From Pseudomonas reidholzensis (GTDB taxonomy: Bacteria; Pseudomonadota; Gammaproteobacteria; Pseudomonadales; Pseudomonadaceae), in NCBI RefSeq assembly GCF_900536025.1, contig NZ_UNOZ01000029.1, positions 1 through 64,000 on the forward strand: 64,000 nucleotides of DNA, written 5' to 3'. The position numbers and the translations under genes are program-made. Of this stretch, positions 36,630 through 44,847 are shown piece by piece; the first letter of the stretch is position 1; each line of letters starts with the position of its first letter. The notes beneath the pieces are model-generated. The model saw only the letters and a program-made list of their open reading frames with translations. It had not been told where the DNA came from and did not search any database.

Positions 36630-37315
36630 AGTTCAGCCGCCTTGACGCCTACCGAGTAGCGCTTCTCGAGATACTTCAACGCCAGCAGCGAGACACTGGT
36701 GAGCACCAGGTACAACGCCGCCACCGCCAGGAAGAAGGTGAAGGGTTCGCGGGTGGCATCGGCCGCCTGCTTGGCCTTGAACATCATGTCCTGCAGGCCG
36801 ACGACAGAAATCAGCGCCGTGGCCTTGGTCAACACCAGCCAGTTGTTGGTGAAGCCCGGGATCGCCAGGCGGATCATCTGCGGCACCATCACCCGGAAGA
36901 ACACCTGCCGGCTGCTCATGCCATAGGCCATACCCGCCTCGGCCTGGCCCTTGGGAATGCCCAGGAAGGCCCCACGGAAGGTTTCCGACAGGTAGGCGCC
37001 AAAGATGAACCCGAGCGTACCGATACCCGCCACCAACGGATTGAGGTCGATGTAATCATCGTAGCCGAGCAACGGCGCCAGCCGGTTGAGCAGGTCCTGG
37101 CCGCCATAGAAGATCAGCAGGATCAGCACCAGATCCGGAATGCCGCGGATCACCGTGGCGTACATATCGCCCAGCCAGGCCAGCCAGCGTACCGGCGACA
37201 GGCGTAGCGCCACGCCGATCAGGCCAAGGACGATGGCCAGGGCCATCGACGACAGGGCGAGCTGCAGCGTCAGCCACGCCCCATCGAGGATGACTGCCCC
37301 GTAGCCTTTCAACAT
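36626..37315 (-). CDS. aotQ: Arginine/ornithine ABC transporter permease AotQ
   Basis: 229 residues, about five membrane helices, with the HisQ-type EAA loop (IPKGQAEAGMAYGMSSRQVFFRVMVPQMIRLAIPG, about 125-160). Partner of AotM. 91 bases after aotJ, a common spacing where the binding protein is made in excess over the membrane parts. Confidence 0.94.
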   Translation of the reverse strand: MLKGYGAVILDGAWLTLQLALSSMALAIVLGLIGVALRLSPVRWLAWLGDMYATVIRGIPDLVLILLIFYGGQDLLNRLAPLLGYDDYIDLNPLVAGIGTLGFIFGAYLSETFRGAFLGIPKGQAEAGMAYGMSSRQVFFRVMVPQMIRLAIPGFTNNWLVLTKATALISVVGLQDMMFKAKQAADATREPFTFFLAVAALYLVLTSVSLLALKYLEKRYSVGVKAAEL

Positions 37316-37406
37316 GATTGGGATTCCTCAGACCTTGGGAATGAAAAATGGTGCAAACCTCAGAGCCTCTGCTGTTTGCACCATTGCACAGGTGACGCTC
37401 GACGTC

Positions 37407-38192
37407 TTACTTGGCTTCAGGGCCGTAGATGTCGAAATTGAAGTACTTGTCCTGGATCTGCTTGTACGTGCCATTGGCGCGGATCGCGGCGATGGCGGCG
37501 TTGATCCGCTCGGCGTTTTCCGTGTCGCCCTTGCGCACGGCGATGCCGATGCCGTCGCCGAAGTACTTGGCGTCGGTGAAGGCCGGGCCTACAAAGGCGA
37601 AGCCCTTGCCGGCGTCGGTCTTCAGGAAGCCGTCTTCCAGCAGCGTAGCGTCAGCCACGGTGCCGTCCAGGCGGCCGGCAGCGACGTCCAGGTAGATTTC
37701 GTTCTGGGTGCCGTACGGCACGACGGTGGCGCCTTGCGGGGCCAGCACTTCGTTGGCGAAACGGTTGTGGATCGAACCGCGCTGAACACCGATCTTCTTG
37801 CCCTTGAGCTCAGCCAGCGAGTCGCTGACCGTGGCGCCCTGCTTCATCACCAGGCGGGCCGGAGTCAGGTAGTAGCGGTTGGTGAAGTCGACCGACTTCT
37901 TGCGGTCATCGGTGATCGACATGGACGACAGGATAGCGTCGATCTTGCGCACCTTGAGGGCCGGGATCAGGCCGTCGAACTCTTGCTCGACCCAGGTGCA
38001 CTTGGCCTTCATCTCTGCGCACAGGGCGTTGCCGATGTCGTAGTCGAAGCCGGCGATGCTGCCATCGGGCTGCTTGAAGGCGAACGGTGGGTAGGCGGCT
38101 TCAATACCGATTTTCAGCGGCTTTACATCAGCGTGCGATACCAGGGAAAACACGGACAGCGCCAGGGCGCCAAGCAGTGCAAGCTTCTTCAT
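37407..38192 (-). CDS. aotJ: Arginine/ornithine periplasmic binding protein AotJ
   Basis: 261 residues from ATG 38192 (MKKLALLGALALSVFSLVSHA), preceded by GGAG. The signal peptide is cleaved near residue 21-22. Family 3 solute-binding fold (IGIEAAYPPFAFKQPDGSIAGFDYDIGNALC). It captures basic amino acids in the periplasm for AotQMP. First gene of the aot-argR transcript; a TGTCGC-N8-AA ArgR arm lies at 38343-38358. Confidence 0.95.
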   Translation of the reverse strand: MKKLALLGALALSVFSLVSHADVKPLKIGIEAAYPPFAFKQPDGSIAGFDYDIGNALCAEMKAKCTWVEQEFDGLIPALKVRKIDAILSSMSITDDRKKSVDFTNRYYLTPARLVMKQGATVSDSLAELKGKKIGVQRGSIHNRFANEVLAPQGATVVPYGTQNEIYLDVAAGRLDGTVADATLLEDGFLKTDAGKGFAFVGPAFTDAKYFGDGIGIAVRKGDTENAERINAAIAAIRANGTYKQIQDKYFNFDIYGPEAK

Positions 38193-38342
38193 CAGGTAAC
38201 TCCATCGGTACGGGGCAATACAAGGCAGGGGTAACAGCTGCCCGAATGCGAATGGGTACAACGCGAGCCGCGCAGGGTATCGACCAATGTCGCAGACCAC
38301 GAGCGAGTGACTGGCATTCTAGCGAGAGCCCGTTAGTCGATA

Positions 38343-38358
38343 TTTCTTCAAAGCGACA
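38343..38358 (-). promoter_or_regulatory. ArgR half-site upstream of aotJ
   Basis: Minus strand TGTCGC-N8-AA, the same arm as upstream of aruC, about 150 bases before the aotJ ATG. Confidence 0.6.
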
Positions 38359-38610
38359 ACTAGTTATAGAAGCGCTTGAAACCGCGGCGGGCGATATTGA
38401 CAGCTCTCGCTCATTATGCAAGAGCCAAAGGAAAAACAACCTGTAAGCAAAGCAATAAGTGCGCCTATTATTGGCAAAGCCTTGTATTCCGGCAAGTGTA
38501 GCGTGACGCAGCGCACGCGATGGGTGCGAAAACGCCCGATTTTTGCGCCTTGATGTTTCTGAGTGCCCCATTGTTGCGCGCAGGCGTGACAGAAAACGGT
38601 TACCGATGAA

Positions 38611-38634
38611 TGTCGAGGTAACTGTCGAGGTAAC
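38611..38634. repeat. Perfect tandem direct repeat, 2 x 12 bp
   Basis: TGTCGAGGTAAC occurs twice head to tail. Its first part, TGTCGA, resembles an ArgR arm, but the rest does not fit. Function unknown. Confidence 0.8.
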
Positions 38635-38643
38635 AGAATGCAA

Positions 38644-38670
38644 GAACCCCGCCGTTGCGTGGCGGGGTTC
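38644..38670 (-). terminator. Hairpin downstream of acs
   Basis: GAACCCCGCC/GGCGGGGTTC, a ten-base perfect stem with a seven-base loop, 46 bases after the acs stop. The following minus-strand bases (TTGCATTCTG) hold only scattered T, so termination may be weak. Confidence 0.6.
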
Positions 38671-38715
38671 GCTGATGGGCCTGCAAGCCGGGGCCGTCGG
38701 GCGGCCCCGGCAGGG

Positions 38716-40677
38716 TCAGGCCGAGGCCAGGTTCATCTGCTTGTGGGTATCGATCAGGTGCTGCACCACGCCTGGGTCGGCCAGCGTCGAGATATCCCCC
38801 AGCGCGCCATACTCGGCCGTGGCGATCTTGCGCAGGATGCGCCGCATGATCTTGCCCGAACGGGTCTTGGGCAGGCCAGGCGCCCACTGGATGACATCCG
38901 GCGAGGCGATCGGGCCGATCTCCTTGCGCACCCAGTTTTTCAGCTCCAGGCGCAGCTGCTCGCTCGGCTCGACACCGGAAATGAGCGTCACATAGACGTA
39001 GATGCCCTGCCCCTTGATGTCGTGCGGGACCCCGACCACGGCAGCCTCGGCGACCTTGGCATGGGCGACCATCGCGCTTTCGATCTCGGCGGTACCCATG
39101 CGGTGACCGGACACGTTGAGCACGTCATCCACGCGACCGGTGATCCAGTAGTAGCCGTCTTCGTCGCGACGCGCACCGTCACCGGTGAAGTACATGCCGC
39201 GGAAGGTCTTGAAGTAGGTGTCGACGAAACGGTCATGGTCGCCGTACAGCGAACGCGACTGGCCTGGCCACGAATCGAGGATCACCAGGTTGCCCTCGGC
39301 GGCCCCCTCGATGAGGTTGCCCAGGTTGTCGACCAGCGCCGGCACCACACCAAAGAACGGCCGCGTCGCCGAGCCTGGCTTGAGGGCGGTGGCGCCAGGC
39401 AGCGGGCTGATCAGGATGCCGCCGGTTTCGGTCTGCCACCAGGTGTCGACGATCGGGCAGCGCGACTTGCCGACCGCCTGGTGGTACCAGTTCCACGCTT
39501 CAGGGTTGATCGGCTCACCCACCGAACCCAACAGGCGCAGGCTGGAACCGTCGGCACCGGCCACGGCGGCCTGCCCTTCGGCCATCATCGCGCGGATCGC
39601 GGTCGGCGCGGTGTAGAGGATATTGACCTTGTGCTTGTCGATGATCTTCGACACGCGGGTGATGTCCGGGTAGTTCGGCACGCCCTCGAACAGCACGGTG
39701 GTGGCGCCATTGGCCAGCGGGCCGTAGACGATGTAGCTGTGGCCGGTGACCCAGCCGACGTCGGCGGTGCACCAGTAGACTTCACCCGGGCGGTAGTCGA
39801 ACACCCGCTCATGGGTCAGCGCGGCGTACACCATGTAGCCGCCGGTGGTGTGCAGCACGCCCTTGGGCTTGCCGGTGGAGCCGGAGGTGTAGAGGATGAA
39901 CAGCGCTTCTTCGGCGCCCATTTCCTTCGGCGCGCAGTGACTGGAGGCAACCTTCATCAGGTCTTCGAACCAGATGTCGCGGTGCTGGTGCCAGGCGATC
40001 TCGCCACCGGTGCGCTTGCACACGATGATCTTCTGCACGCTGCTGGTTTCCGGGTTGGTCAGCGCCAGGTCGACGTTGCCCTTGAGCGGGGTACGCTTGC
40101 CGCCCCGCACGCCTTCGTCGGCGGTGATGACGATCTTCGACTTGCAGTCGATGATGCGCCCGGCCAGGGCCTCGGGCGAGAAGCCGCCGAACACCACCGA
40201 GTGGATCGCGCCGATCCGCGCACAGGCCAGCATGGCGACCACGGCTTCGGGGATCATCGGCATGTAGATCGTCACCACGTCGCCGCGGTGCACATCCTGG
40301 CCGCGCAAGGCGTTGGCGAACTTGCAGACCTGCTCGTGCAGCTCGCGGTAGGTGATGTTGCGGCTTTCGGAAGGGTCATCGCCTTCCCAGATGATCGCTA
40401 CCTGGTCACCGCGCGTTTCGAGGTGACGGTCCAGGCAGTTGTAGGACACGTTGAGGGTACCGTCGGCAAACCACTTGATGTCGACATGGTGGTCGTCGAA
40501 GGAGGTCTGCTTGACCTTGGTGAACGGCTTGATCCAGTCCAGGCGCTGGGCCTGCTCGCGCCAGAAGCCGTCGGGGTTGATCACCGACTGCTGGTACATG
40601 GCCTTGTAGGTGGCCTCGTCGGTCAGGGTAGTGGCCGCAACCTCGGGACGAACGGGATACAGTGGAGCCGCACTCAT
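38716..40677 (-). CDS. acs: Acetyl-CoA synthetase
   Basis: 653 residues from ATG 40677 (MSAAPLYPVRPEVAA), with GAGGTAAC upstream; the frame is open further upstream but without homologous sequence. AMP-forming acyl-CoA synthetase: P-loop-like ILYTSGSTGKPKGVLHTTGGY (about 263-283), YWCTADVGWVTGHSYIVYGPL, and the acetylatable lysine in PKTRSGKIMRR near 610, the site where Pat-type enzymes switch Acs off. It activates acetate to acetyl-CoA. Single gene. Confidence 0.96.
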   Translation of the reverse strand: MSAAPLYPVRPEVAATTLTDEATYKAMYQQSVINPDGFWREQAQRLDWIKPFTKVKQTSFDDHHVDIKWFADGTLNVSYNCLDRHLETRGDQVAIIWEGDDPSESRNITYRELHEQVCKFANALRGQDVHRGDVVTIYMPMIPEAVVAMLACARIGAIHSVVFGGFSPEALAGRIIDCKSKIVITADEGVRGGKRTPLKGNVDLALTNPETSSVQKIIVCKRTGGEIAWHQHRDIWFEDLMKVASSHCAPKEMGAEEALFILYTSGSTGKPKGVLHTTGGYMVYAALTHERVFDYRPGEVYWCTADVGWVTGHSYIVYGPLANGATTVLFEGVPNYPDITRVSKIIDKHKVNILYTAPTAIRAMMAEGQAAVAGADGSSLRLLGSVGEPINPEAWNWYHQAVGKSRCPIVDTWWQTETGGILISPLPGATALKPGSATRPFFGVVPALVDNLGNLIEGAAEGNLVILDSWPGQSRSLYGDHDRFVDTYFKTFRGMYFTGDGARRDEDGYYWITGRVDDVLNVSGHRMGTAEIESAMVAHAKVAEAAVVGVPHDIKGQGIYVYVTLISGVEPSEQLRLELKNWVRKEIGPIASPDVIQWAPGLPKTRSGKIMRRILRKIATAEYGALGDISTLADPGVVQHLIDTHKQMNLASA

Positions 40678-41085
40678 CTGTGTTACCTCGGTGTAATAGT
40701 TGTTTTTGTATGGGAACGTTTGTAACTGTACCAGAGCGCCAATGGCCATTCGACGTTGGTAGTAGCACACCCCTGCGCAACCCGAGCGATTTTGCGCGAC
40801 CGCTCTAGTCCGCGCGACGCCGGCAATTAGCCAGCAACCTGAAAGTAGCCTGCCGGGGATTGTTACAGATTCTGTCAACAGTCTTTATCAAAACCCGCTC
40901 TGTTTCAGCCAGGGGCCGAGGCCTAGAATTCATCTCGCCAACAACGGCAAAGCGATTAACTTCTGGTAACAGCCCCCACGAAGGCAAGCGTTAATCCCTC
41001 TCACTGCGAAAGTTTAAAACCCGTTGTACACGCGGCGTGATGAACGCCGCGCGCCCTCTCTCGACCTTAGACAGGTAAATAGAAC
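40678..41085. other. Divergent gap between acs and the DUF2790 gene
   Basis: 408 bases. On the acs side there is an imperfect inverted repeat at 40861-40880 (TGTTACAG and CTGTCAACA) containing TTGACA on the minus strand, a possible promoter or operator. On the other side a hairpin CGCGGCGT/ACGCCGCG at 41031-41051 sits in the leader of the DUF2790 gene. No further gene seen. Confidence 0.5.
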
Positions 41086-41343
41086 ATGAAAGCGTTACTG
41101 GCATTGGTACTTGGCGGTCTTTGCAGCGCGGCGATGGCCGGCGAAGTTGCAAACGATGTCGAGCAGATTCCGGTGGAACCGTACAGCTACTCGCAACACC
41201 TGGACATTGCCCGCGTGCTGTCCATGAGCGAAGTGCCCAACGTCTGCGAAGTGGTACCCGCACGCATGACCTATGAAGATTCCAAAGGCCAGAAGCACAT
41301 TCTCGAATACCGCGTGATGGGCAACGGTTGCTCTAACGGTTAA
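41086..41343 (+). CDS. DUF2790 family small exported protein
   Basis: 85 residues. Signal peptide 1-18 (MKALLALVLGGLCSAAMA). The mature part has the DUF2790 pattern: YSYSQHLDIARVLSM, then CEVVPARMTYEDSKGQKHILEYRVMGNGC. The two cysteines (one in each block) may form a disulfide. The family is typical of Pseudomonas, occurs in several copies per genome, and has no established function; members are often reported as responding to metals or stress, which I cannot verify here. A hairpin lies in the leader and a terminator-like stem follows. Confidence 0.85.
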   Translation: MKALLALVLGGLCSAAMAGEVANDVEQIPVEPYSYSQHLDIARVLSMSEVPNVCEVVPARMTYEDSKGQKHILEYRVMGNGCSNG

Positions 41344-41355
41344 GCGTGGCGAACT

Positions 41356-41376
41356 GGGGCCCCTGCGGGGCCCTTT
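41356..41376 (+). terminator. Hairpin terminator of the DUF2790 gene
   Basis: GGGCCCC/GGGGCCC stem around TGC followed by a short T run (TTT), directly joined to a REP element. Confidence 0.55.
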
Positions 41377-41403
41377 CGCGACACAAGGCCGCTCCCACAG
41401 GGG
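41371..41403. repeat. REP-like element, second class
   Basis: CCCTTTCGCGACACAAGGCC followed by GCTCCCACAGGGG. This variant core (GCGACACAAGGCCGC instead of GCGGGTAAACCCGC) also occurs as an inverted pair at 52345-52440. Confidence 0.75.
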
Positions 41404-41426
41404 CAGCAGTATTTATTAAAGTGCCA

Positions 41427-42986
41427 TTAATCACCTGTTTTATTTAGCGAATATTCGCGCAACTTGTTGGCAATCGTTGTATGCGACACACCCAGTCGTT
41501 TACCGAGCGCCCGACTACTGGGAAACTCCGCCACCAGCGATTCCAATACGGCTTTTTCAAACCGCCCGACAATTTGCGAAAGTTCACCTTCCAGGGAAAA
41601 CTCGCCCAACGGTTGGCGCACACCATAATCCGGCAACCGGATATGTTCGCTCTTCACCACCCCGCCTTCACACAATGAAACTGCCTGGAACAATACGTTT
41701 TCCAATTGGCGAACATTGCCCGGCCAATGATAGTGCGCGAGTTTATCCATTGCCGCCGGCGCCAGCCGCGGTAACGGGCAACCGATCTGCCGGCTGGCCT
41801 GGTCGAGAAAGTGCTGCACCAGCCCTTCCAGGCCGTCCATGCATTCGCGCAGGGGCGGAATATGCAGCGACAGCACATTCAGCCGGTGATACAGGTCCTG
41901 ACGGAACTCACCCCGGGCGCACAGCTCGGACAAGTCGACCTGGGTCGCGCAGATCACCCGCACATCCAGGTACACCTCCTCGTCACTACCCACCCGCCGA
42001 AAACAGCCATCCTGCAGGAAGCGCAGCAGCTTGACCTGCAGCCGCGGGCTCATCTCCGCCACGCCGTCGAGAAACAACGTGCCGCCCGCCGTCAGCTCCA
42101 GCAGCCCGAGCTTGCCTTCAGCGCGCGCACCCTCGAAGGCACCCGGGCCGTAGCCGAACAGCTCGGTCTCGGCCATCGACTCCGGCAGCCCGGCGCAATT
42201 GAGCGCCATCAGCGGCGCCTGGCCGCGCGGGCTGGCCAGGTGACAGGCACGCGCCAGCAGCTCCTTGCCGGTGCCGGTTTCGCCCTCGATCAGCAGCGGC
42301 GCATCCAGCGGCGCCATGCGCCGCGCCTCGCGGACCACCGCCGCCATCACTTTCGAGCTCTGGAAGATGCTGTCGAAGCCGCGCAGCTCCTGCTTGCGCA
42401 CGTTATAGATGCGCTCGCCGATGCGGTCGGCGCGGTGCAGGGTCAGCACTGCCCCGGCCAGCGCCTCGCTCTCGTCGTGCTCGGACTGCAACGGCGCGAT
42501 GTCGGCGAGAAACACGTCACCCTTGACCTTGATGCGCAGGCCGTTGATCCGCGACTTGTTGGCCCGCACCAGCTCGGGCAGGTCAAAGTCTTCGACGTAG
42601 CGCGCCAGCGGCAGACCCGGCACTTCGTCGACCCGCACCCCGAGCAACTGCGCCGCCGCTCGGTTGGCAGCGACGATGCTGCCGCCCATGTCGACCGACA
42701 GCACCGGAAACTCCAGCGCGCCGAGCAAGGCGTTGAGCTCCATATGCCGACGCTCACTGGGCATCAGCCCTACCCGCTTGACGCCAAATACCCCGGCAAT
42801 CGCCTCGAACTTCGGCCGTAGCGCCTGGAACTGCAGGTTCACCAGGTTCGGGCAATGCAGGTAGATGGCATTGCCGTGGTCACCCCCAACCTCGCCGCGC
42901 AACACGTTGATGCCGTACTCCACGAGCAGGTTGAGGATGTCTCGAAGAATGCCGATGCGGTTCTGGCAATGCACTTTGATACGCAT
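41427..42986 (-). CDS. phhR: Aromatic amino acid regulator PhhR (TyrR family)
   Basis: 519 residues. An ACT domain (1 to about 75, MRIKVHCQNRIGILRDILNLLVEYGINVLRGEVGG) is followed by PAS (about 80-190) and an AAA+ sigma-54-activator-type domain (about 210-440) with Walker A GETGTGKELLARACH. Its usual sigma-54 contact loop GAFTGA is replaced by GAFEGA. A C-terminal Fis-type helix-turn-helix follows (about 480-515). Like TyrR, it probably activates sigma-70 promoters. It controls phenylalanine and tyrosine breakdown. Divergent from phhA. Confidence 0.95.
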   Translation of the reverse strand: MRIKVHCQNRIGILRDILNLLVEYGINVLRGEVGGDHGNAIYLHCPNLVNLQFQALRPKFEAIAGVFGVKRVGLMPSERRHMELNALLGALEFPVLSVDMGGSIVAANRAAAQLLGVRVDEVPGLPLARYVEDFDLPELVRANKSRINGLRIKVKGDVFLADIAPLQSEHDESEALAGAVLTLHRADRIGERIYNVRKQELRGFDSIFQSSKVMAAVVREARRMAPLDAPLLIEGETGTGKELLARACHLASPRGQAPLMALNCAGLPESMAETELFGYGPGAFEGARAEGKLGLLELTAGGTLFLDGVAEMSPRLQVKLLRFLQDGCFRRVGSDEEVYLDVRVICATQVDLSELCARGEFRQDLYHRLNVLSLHIPPLRECMDGLEGLVQHFLDQASRQIGCPLPRLAPAAMDKLAHYHWPGNVRQLENVLFQAVSLCEGGVVKSEHIRLPDYGVRQPLGEFSLEGELSQIVGRFEKAVLESLVAEFPSSRALGKRLGVSHTTIANKLREYSLNKTGD

Positions 42987-43107
42987 GGAGAGCTCTCTAA
43001 GCGGCCAGATTTTTCATCGGCACGCGGAAAAGTCGTAAAGATAAGCTGACAGAAAACGGCAATAGGTCGGCTTGATCTGCGTGATTTTCCTGGAGATACC
43101 CTGTTTT

Positions 43108-43120
43108 GTAAAATTTACGT
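43108..43120 (+). promoter_or_regulatory. Candidate PhhR/TyrR box upstream of phhA
   Basis: TGTAAAATTTACG contains the palindrome GTAAA-A-TTTAC and lies in a wider imperfect dyad (GTTTTGTAA, then TTACGAAAAC). It shares the TGTAAA and TTTAC arms of the TyrR box, with a shorter spacer. About 123 bases before the phhA ATG. Confidence 0.5.
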
Positions 43121-43242
43121 TACGAAAACAGCGTGCGGGCCCCTCTGAAAACGCCTCACACCCCGTGCAAAGCCAACGCCGAGGGGATATTTCTTAGCCA
43201 TGTCGCGATCAAAACAATAAAGCCCTTCACCAGGAGAGCCGC

Positions 43243-44031
43243 ATGAAACAGACGCACTACGTGGCACGCGAGCCCGATGCGCACGGTTTTATCGATTACC
43301 CGCAAGCGGAACATGCGGTCTGGAACACCCTGATCACCCGCCAGCTGAAAGTGATCGAGGGCCGCGCCTGCCAGGAATACCTGGACGGCATCGAGCAGCT
43401 CAAGCTGCCGCACGAGCGCATCCCGCAGCTTGGCGAGGTCAACAAGGTGCTGGGGGCCACCACCGGCTGGCAGGTCGCCCGGGTACCCGCGCTGATCCCC
43501 TTCCAGACCTTTTTCGAGTTGCTCGCCAGCAAGCGCTTCCCGGTCGCCACCTTTATTCGCACGCCCGAGGAGCTGGACTACCTGCAGGAGCCGGACATCT
43601 TCCACGAGATCTTTGGCCACTGCCCGCTGCTGACCAACCCGTGGTTCGCCGAATTCACCCACACTTATGGCAAGCTCGGCCTGGCCGCGACCAAGGAACA
43701 GCGTGTGTACCTGGCGCGCCTGTACTGGATGACCATCGAGTTCGGCCTGATGGACACGCCGCAGGGTCGGCGGATCTATGGCGGCGGCATCCTCTCGTCA
43801 CCCAAGGAAACCGTCTACAGCCTGTCCGACGCGCCCGAGCACCAGGCGTTCGACCCGGTCGAAGCGATGCGCACGCCGTACCGCATCGACATCCTGCAGC
43901 CGGTGTACTTCGTCCTGCCGAACCTCAAGCGCCTGTTCGACCTCGCCCACGAAGACATCATGGCGATGGTCCAGCAGGGCATGCAGCTCGGCCTGCACGC
44001 ACCGAAGTTTCCACCCAAGGTCGCGGCCTGA
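43243..44031 (+). CDS. phhA: Phenylalanine 4-hydroxylase
   Basis: 262 residues, the bacterial single-domain length. Iron ligands H121 and H126 in PDIFHEIFGHCPLL, and E166 in YWMTIEFGL. Pterin-dependent conversion of phenylalanine to tyrosine in the cytosol. Start ATG 43243 follows AGGAG. First gene of phhAB; the third gene known in P. aeruginosa (phhC aminotransferase) is not present downstream. Confidence 0.97.
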   Translation: MKQTHYVAREPDAHGFIDYPQAEHAVWNTLITRQLKVIEGRACQEYLDGIEQLKLPHERIPQLGEVNKVLGATTGWQVARVPALIPFQTFFELLASKRFPVATFIRTPEELDYLQEPDIFHEIFGHCPLLTNPWFAEFTHTYGKLGLAATKEQRVYLARLYWMTIEFGLMDTPQGRRIYGGGILSSPKETVYSLSDAPEHQAFDPVEAMRTPYRIDILQPVYFVLPNLKRLFDLAHEDIMAMVQQGMQLGLHAPKFPPKVAA

Positions 44032-44070
44032 GCCGCCTTGACGATAACAACTCAAATCGGAATGACACCC

Positions 44071-44427
44071 ATGAATGCCTTGAACCAAGCTCACTGCGAA
44101 GCCTGCCGCGCCGATGCGCCGAAAGTCAGCGACGATGAACTGGCGCAGTTGATCCGCGAGATCCCCGACTGGAACATCGAAACCCGTGACGGGCACATGG
44201 AGCTCGAGCGGGTGTTCCTGTTCAAGAACTTCAAGCACGCGCTGGCGTTCACCAACGCGGTTGGCGAAATTGCCGAGGCTGAAGGCCATCACCCAGGCCT
44301 GCTGACCGAGTGGGGCAAGGTCACCGTGACCTGGTGGAGCCACTCGATCAAGGGCCTGCACCGCAACGACTTCATCATGTGCGCGCGCACCGACAAGGTT
44401 GCCGAAACCGCCGAAGGCCGCAAGTAA
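44071..44427 (+). CDS. phhB: 4a-hydroxytetrahydrobiopterin dehydratase
   Basis: 118 residues from ATG 44071 (MNALNQAHCEACRADAPKV). Pterin dehydratase motifs: GEIAEAEGHHPGLLTEWGKVTVTWWSHSIKGLHRNDF with the catalytic His pair. It dehydrates the carbinolamine formed by PhhA so that the cofactor can be recycled. 39 bases after phhA, same operon. Confidence 0.96.
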   Translation: MNALNQAHCEACRADAPKVSDDELAQLIREIPDWNIETRDGHMELERVFLFKNFKHALAFTNAVGEIAEAEGHHPGLLTEWGKVTVTWWSHSIKGLHRNDFIMCARTDKVAETAEGRK

Positions 44428-44526
44428 ACCCCGCCGCCAGCCGATCGCGGGCTAGCCCCGCGATTGCTCTCCAGCCCCGCCCCGTCCGGTATCCGCCCGC
44501 AAAACCGACAACTGACAGCCGAAAAG

Positions 44527-44556
44527 TTCAAACTGTCATGCAGACTGCTGTATCCT
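44527..44556 (+). promoter_or_regulatory. Candidate sigma-70 promoter of the 41-residue ORF
   Basis: TTCAAA (44527-44532), 18 bases, then TATCCT (44551-44556) with an extended TG just before the -10. The start would be about 65 bases before ATG 44628. Confidence 0.45.
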
Positions 44557-44627
44557 GCCCAAGCTTTTTAAAAGCCACGAACGCGCCTGGCGCAGCCTTT
44601 TCACTCACACTTGCGAGGAACGACGAG

Positions 44628-44753
44628 ATGCATGAAATCCCGAATCTTCCCTTCCCAAGCTTGAACCCAGAAGAGCACACCGTTGCCGCTCACTCCGAAC
44701 CGACGCCTGCCGTCGAGGATGGCGACGATACATCCAGCGCTGATCAGGAATAA
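44628..44753 (+). CDS. Small acidic protein of unknown function (41 residues)
   Basis: ATG 44628 after GCGAGGAA. The product starts MHEIPNLPFPSLNPEEH and ends in an acidic disordered tail (VEDGDDTSSADQE); net charge is strongly negative, with no signal peptide or membrane segment. It has its own likely promoter. I do not recognise it. The normal-looking composition, ribosome site and spacing make it a credible gene. The proline-rich NLPFPSLNP motif could be a binding peptide or precursor. A long hairpin follows at 44763-44819. Confidence 0.5.
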   Translation: MHEIPNLPFPSLNPEEHTVAAHSEPTPAVEDGDDTSSADQE

Positions 44754-44762
44754 CCGCGCACG

Positions 44763-44819
44763 ACAGTGTGAAAACGGCTGACTCACGGGAACTCCCACGT
44801 CATCGCGTTTTCACACCGT
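44763..44819. repeat. 15-bp inverted repeat with a 29-base loop
   Basis: GACAGTGTGAAAACG and CGTTTTCACACCGTC pair at 14 of 15 positions. It sits between the small ORF and the MFS gene. No T run follows, so it may be an operator or an RNA end-stabiliser. Confidence 0.7.
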
Positions 44820-44847
44820 CCAGACCCCCTGCCCACGAAGCCCTTCA

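Larger units (their letters stand above)
38193..38715. other. Gap between aotJ and acs
   Basis: 523 bases. It holds the aotJ promoter region with an ArgR arm (38343-38358), a stretch without recognised signal (38400-38600), a 12-bp perfect tandem repeat (38611-38634) and a GC-rich hairpin near the acs stop (38644-38670). No gene with a credible ribosome site seen. Confidence 0.65.

Noticed and set aside
44038..44071. A longer PhhB starting upstream at 44038
   Set aside because: The extra 11 residues are not part of the family and the start lies only seven bases after the phhA stop; ATG 44071 has a fitting ribosome site.
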